Made by a program: the position numbers and the translations under genes. 64,000 nt of DNA from contig NZ_CP182486.1 in the NCBI RefSeq assembly GCF_052327305.1, positions 868,001 to 932,000 on the forward strand, in the 5' to 3' direction. This DNA is from Sphingobium sp052327305 (GTDB taxonomy: Bacteria > Pseudomonadota > Alphaproteobacteria > Sphingomonadales > Sphingomonadaceae). Under the pieces are notes generated by a model, which was given only the letters and a program-made list of their open reading frames with translations, did no database searches and was not told where the DNA came from. Positions 61,026-64,000 of the stretch are shown piece by piece (the first letter of the stretch is position 1; the number at the start of each line of letters is the position of its first letter).

Positions 61026-61054
61026 TTGAAAATACAGAATTCTTGACCTGTAAT
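61026..61054 (+). promoter_or_regulatory. Sigma-70-type promoter of the intergenic sRNA
   Basis: TTGAAA (61026-61031), 17 bases, TGTAAT (61049-61054) is a good promoter match inside a gene-free stretch (60898-61328). Expected start is about 61061. A CTGGA/TCCAG inverted repeat lies upstream (about 60992-61009). Confidence 0.6.
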
Positions 61055-61060
61055 TTCAGA

Positions 61061-61195
61061 TGAATGGCGGATCACGGTCTTATTTTGTTAAGACCATATC
61101 ATTAAGACTGGCCATGCGACCCGATGGGCGCTGATCGCATGTCAGTGCTCAATAACTAGACCCGGCTCCTCTTCGGCGGAGCCGGGTTTTCTTTT
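61061..61195 (+). ncRNA. Candidate intergenic small RNA with three hairpins
   Basis: Between a strong promoter and terminator lie GGTCTTA/TAAGACC (61076-61082 and 61089-61095), an ACTG..CATGCGA/TCGCATG..CAGT stem (61107-61119 and 61135-61146), and the terminator CCCGGCTCC-8 nt-GGAGCCGGG (61161-61169 and 61178-61186) followed by TTTTCTTTT. The RNA would be about 130 nt. A 24-codon frame (61060-61134) inside it has no ribosome site. The function is unknown; it may also be a leader of the MFS gene, whose start lies 134 bp further on. Confidence 0.6.
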
Positions 61196-61328
61196 CGTCA
61201 TTAAAGTTTGTTGAATCAGTGGCTTGGCCGTTTGGGCCGTCCGTTCACCCAGCAGGCACAGAGGAATTTGCAGCGCCGCACGTCCAAGCGACATTGCGCT
61301 GGCGAGCACCTTCCGCCAAGGAGCCGCG

Positions 61329-62669
61329 ATGGCCAGCGCCCCGCCGGATGAGTCCACTCTCACCGATCTTTCTTCGATCGAACCCACGCATCCGCTGCTG
61401 ATCGGCAAGTTCCGGGCGTTCTTGGTCGTGCGCTTGGCGACGATCCTTGGATCACAGGGCATGGCCCTCATCATTGCGTGGCAGGCCTACAACATCGCCC
61501 GGCGCACTATGGATGCGCCACAGGCCGCGGCGCAACTGGGCATTATCGGCCTCATCCAGTTCATTGCCCTCTTCGCGGTTACGCCGTTCGCGGGGCTGGC
61601 GGCCGACACAATGAGCCGCACACGACTGGCGCAAATCACCCTCACGACATTGTCCTGCTGCACGCTTTTTCTGGCGCTCGGAAGCTATGAAGGGTGGACC
61701 AGCCTGCCGATGATCTTCTGCGTCGCGGTCGTGCTGGGCGTATGCCGCGCATTTCAGGCGCCAGCCTTGAGCTCTCTCGCGCCGAATCTGGTGCCAAAGA
61801 GCCTGTTGCCCCGCGCCATCGCCTTCAGCTCGATGGTCTGGCAGACCGGCGCGATCATCGGCCCGGCGATCGGCGGCTTTGCTTATTCTCTCACCCCAAG
61901 CGCCGCCTATCTGGCCAGCGCCGGGCTCTTCCTGACCGCCGCGACATGCCTGTTCATCGTCGGCAAGGTTCCGCAGGCGACTCCGGATCGCAAGCGGCGG
62001 CCGATCGGCCAGATCCTTGATGGCCTTTCCTATGTCCGGGAAAACAGGCTGGTGCTCGGCGCAATCACGCTCGATCTCTTCGCTGTGCTTCTCGCCGGCA
62101 CGACCGCTCTCCTGCCCGTCTATGCCCGTGACATATTGCATGTCGATTCGCGCGGGCTCGGCATGCTCGCCGCCGCGCCCGGAGTCGGCGCGCTCCTGAC
62201 CGCGCTCTGGTTCTCCTTCGCTCCGCTACGACACAATGTCGGGGTGAAGATGCTCGCGTCCGTCTTCGTCTTCGGTCTCGCGACCATCATCTTCGGATCG
62301 ACGGCGTTTCTGCCCAAGGGGCTGGACATGATTGTGGCCATGGGCGCGATGGCGATGTGGGGGAGCGCCGACATGTTCTCGGTTTTCGTGCGCTCCTCGC
62401 TCATCCAGCTCCACACGCCGGACGTGATGCGCGGGCGGGTGAGCGCCGTCTCCGGCCTCACCATTTCGGCCTCGAACGAGCTGGGCGAGGCTGAATCCGG
62501 CTTCCTCGCCGCGCTCATCGGTCCGGTGCAGGCCGTGATCCTGGGTGGCCTTGGCGCAATTGTCATCACGCTCGTCTGGTCACGGCTGTTTCCCGAGCTT
62601 AAACTGGCGCGCACTTTCGACCCACCCGACATGCGGACGGACCATCCGGCAAAGGAGAATCAGGCATGA
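61329..62669 (+). CDS. MFS transporter (EntS-like exporter family)
   Basis: The product is 446 residues from the ATG at 61329, with AAGGAG five bases upstream; the longer frame to 61224 is not conserved. MFS with about 12 helices, beginning FRAFLVVRLATILGSQGMALIIAW, with GLAADTMSRTRL between helices 2 and 3 and ALSSLAPNLVPKSLLPRAIAF, typical of the MFS_3/EntS group (often siderophore or drug export). It overlaps cysK by ATGA, so the two are likely in one operon. Confidence 0.9.
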   Translation: MASAPPDESTLTDLSSIEPTHPLLIGKFRAFLVVRLATILGSQGMALIIAWQAYNIARRTMDAPQAAAQLGIIGLIQFIALFAVTPFAGLAADTMSRTRLAQITLTTLSCCTLFLALGSYEGWTSLPMIFCVAVVLGVCRAFQAPALSSLAPNLVPKSLLPRAIAFSSMVWQTGAIIGPAIGGFAYSLTPSAAYLASAGLFLTAATCLFIVGKVPQATPDRKRRPIGQILDGLSYVRENRLVLGAITLDLFAVLLAGTTALLPVYARDILHVDSRGLGMLAAAPGVGALLTALWFSFAPLRHNVGVKMLASVFVFGLATIIFGSTAFLPKGLDMIVAMGAMAMWGSADMFSVFVRSSLIQLHTPDVMRGRVSAVSGLTISASNELGEAESGFLAALIGPVQAVILGGLGAIVITLVWSRLFPELKLARTFDPPDMRTDHPAKENQA

Positions 62670-63595
62670 AGGCCAACACTATCCTCGAGACTATCGGCGA
62701 CACCCCGCACATCCGGGTGAACCGGCTTTTCGGCGATGCGCCCAATGGAACCGAAGTCTGGATCAAGTCCGAGCGCGCCAATCCCGGCGGATCGATCAAG
62801 GACCGGATTGCGCTTTCCATGATCGAAGCGGCGGAAAAGGACGGTAGCCTGAAGCCGGGCGGCGTCATCATCGAGCCGACATCGGGCAACACCGGCATTG
62901 GCCTTGCCATGGTCGCGGCAGTGAAGGGCTACAAACTCATCCTCGTCATGCCCGAGAGCATGAGCATCGAGCGGCGGCGGCTGATGCTCGCCTATGGCGC
63001 CACCTTTGACCTCACCCCGCGCGAAAAGGGGATGAAAGGTGCGATTGAACGCGCGCTGGAGCTAGTCGATCAGACGCCGGGCGCCTGGATGCCCCAGCAG
63101 TTCGAGAACCCGGCCAATATCGACGTGCATGTGAAGACGACCGCGCAGGAAATCCTCACCGACTTTGGCGATGCGCCGATCGACATCCTCATCACGGGCG
63201 TGGGCACCGGCGGTCACATCACGGGCGTGGCGCAAGTGCTCAAGGCCGCGTGGCCCGGCCTCAAGGTCTTCGCGGTCGAGCCGACCCTTTCCCCGGTCAT
63301 CTCCGGCGGCGCACCCGGCCCCCACCCCATTCAGGGCATCGGCGCGGGCTTCGTGCCCGCCAATCTCCAGACGCAACTGCTGGATGGCGTGATCCAGGTC
63401 GATCCGGCTGACGCCAAGGAGTTTGCGCGCCGCGCGGCACGGGAGGAAGGCGTACTCGTCGGCATCTCATCGGGCGCCACGCTCGCGGCGATTGCCCAGA
63501 AACTCGCCGAACTGCCGGCCGGCAGTCGGGTGCTGGGCTTCAACTACGACACCGGCGAGCGCTATCTCTCGGTGCCGGATTTCCTGCCGGAATAA
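62666..63595 (+). CDS. cysK: Cysteine synthase A
   Basis: The product is 309 residues from the ATG at 62666. It makes cysteine from O-acetylserine and sulfide. The PLP lysine is in NPGGSIKDRIALSMIEAA (about 43), TSGNTGIGLAMVAAVKG binds phosphate and substrate, and GVGTGGHITGVAQVLK is the later PLP loop. Translationally coupled to the MFS gene, which hints that the latter may export cysteine-derived compounds, though this is only inference. Confidence 0.96.
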   Translation: MKANTILETIGDTPHIRVNRLFGDAPNGTEVWIKSERANPGGSIKDRIALSMIEAAEKDGSLKPGGVIIEPTSGNTGIGLAMVAAVKGYKLILVMPESMSIERRRLMLAYGATFDLTPREKGMKGAIERALELVDQTPGAWMPQQFENPANIDVHVKTTAQEILTDFGDAPIDILITGVGTGGHITGVAQVLKAAWPGLKVFAVEPTLSPVISGGAPGPHPIQGIGAGFVPANLQTQLLDGVIQVDPADAKEFARRAAREEGVLVGISSGATLAAIAQKLAELPAGSRVLGFNYDTGERYLSVPDFLPE

Positions 63596-63618
63596 GCGGA
63601 ACCAGTGAGCCCATCCGC

Positions 63619-64000
63619 ATGACCCCGGCAATGCTAAGCGGCGCTTCCGCAAGGCGGCCGGGGCCGTTCGCGTGGATAGCGGCGGCGCTGCTCATTGTGG
63701 CGCTGCCGATATTCGCGGCGTGGATCTCGCCCTATCCAGCGAGGCCGAGCGCAGGAAATCATCACCGCAGCATTGCCCGGCGTGAGATTCCGCCTCCGCC
63801 GGTCGAGCCCGTCGCTTTTCGCGACATGACGCCGGAGACCGCCCGCATGGCGAACGCGGCGGTTCCCTTCTCCACTGCGCCAAACCCGGCCGCAAAGCCG
63901 TTCCGCTTTGCCGGCGACCTCCCCTCTCTCGCCCGCGCGACGGACTGCCTTGCCGCGGCAATGCTCTATGAGGCCGGTGACGAGCCCATAGGCGAGCGCG
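63619..64000 (+). CDS. Cell wall hydrolase (SleB type), 3'-truncated by the window
   Basis: The frame is open from ATG at 63619 to the window edge (127 codons). A basic head and one membrane helix (FAWIAAALLIVALPIFAAWI, about 17-36) precede a linker and then FRFAGDLPSLARATDCLAAAMLYEAGDEPIGERA, the start of a Hydrolase_2/SleB domain; the Glu in LYEAGDE is catalytic in the family. It would act on peptidoglycan in the periplasm. The rest lies outside the window. Confidence 0.85.
   Translation, partial: MTPAMLSGASARRPGPFAWIAAALLIVALPIFAAWISPYPARPSAGNHHRSIARREIPPPPVEPVAFRDMTPETARMANAAVPFSTAPNPAAKPFRFAGDLPSLARATDCLAAAMLYEAGDEPIGER

Noticed and set aside
61060..61134. 24-codon frame within the candidate sRNA
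   Set aside because: The start coincides with the predicted RNA 5' end, leaving no ribosome site; stems cross the frame.
1..64000. tRNA, rRNA, CRISPR array, transposase, integrase or phage genes
   Set aside because: I looked for T-loop motifs, direct-repeat arrays and DDE/tyrosine-recombinase proteins and found none.

Overview
The window is a gene-dense (roughly 62-65% GC by eye) piece of an alphaproteobacterial chromosome, most probably Sphingomonadaceae. Clues are a PEPxxWA-CTERM protein, split ATP synthase b and b' genes in an atpI-atpB-atpE-b'-b operon, the order lapA-pyrF-trpF-trpB-trpA-accD-folC, AmpG, SleB-type cell wall hydrolase, many ATGA stop/start overlaps, GTTC-N7-GTTC LexA-type boxes and paired CCCCTCCTCT palindromes of the sort scattered through sphingomonad genomes. 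A spermidine-type polyamine route (carboxynorspermidine synthase, carboxynorspermidine decarboxylase, ornithine decarboxylase) fits the Sphingobium/Sphingopyxis side of the family better than sym-homospermidine-making Sphingomonas; this is inference. I saw no tRNA, rRNA, transposase, prophage or CRISPR.

Region by region. 1-5.5 kb: polyamine genes, with a small Cys-rich lipoprotein between two of them, a PEPxxWA-CTERM protein, an Ala-rich orphan and a structured leader in front of ornithine decarboxylase. 5.7-12.2 kb: MAPEG protein, then a minus-strand run of RNA methyltransferase, nnr, ilvD, N-formylglutamate amidohydrolase and ispE. 12.3-17.4 kb: a 48-residue stress membrane protein, ETF-ubiquinone oxidoreductase, a degenerate uracil-DNA-glycosylase-like protein, soluble lytic transglycosylase and moaB. 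17.5-26.7 kb: an orphan, an SOS-type radical SAM gene, dnaE, Yip1 protein, lolD-lolC, a structured RNA locus and a ROSE-controlled hsp20. 26.7-34.4 kb: pyrG, secG, a PfpI/DUF3606 stress pair, ahpC-ahpF and a divergent SDR/LysR pair. 34.4-45.8 kb: uvrC, MFS exporter, the F0 operon, ydbL-ynbE-ydbH, radC and an EF-hand protein. 46-57 kb: purB, lapA-pyrF-trpFBA-accD-folC, ampG, a receiver protein, a pseudouridine synthase and rsmD. 57-64 kb: small secreted proteins, GFA protein, uvrD, an apparent intergenic sRNA, MFS-cysK and the start of a cell wall hydrolase.

Most protein genes are ordinary core genome. The most interesting signals are in non-coding DNA: (i) a 10-bp stem that buries the ornithine decarboxylase ribosome-binding site, with a competing upstream partner; (ii) a promoter-three-hairpin-terminator sRNA locus at about 61.03-61.20 kb; (iii) a rod-like RNA fold at 25.94-26.07 kb; (iv) a ROSE thermometer at hsp20; (v) a 37-bp element conserved in two promoters 10.4 kb apart (radical SAM gene and pyrG); (vi) LexA-type boxes at the radical SAM gene and uvrD; and (vii) a 25-bp dyad at ahpC. 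All structures and boxes were found by eye and none was tested by computation.
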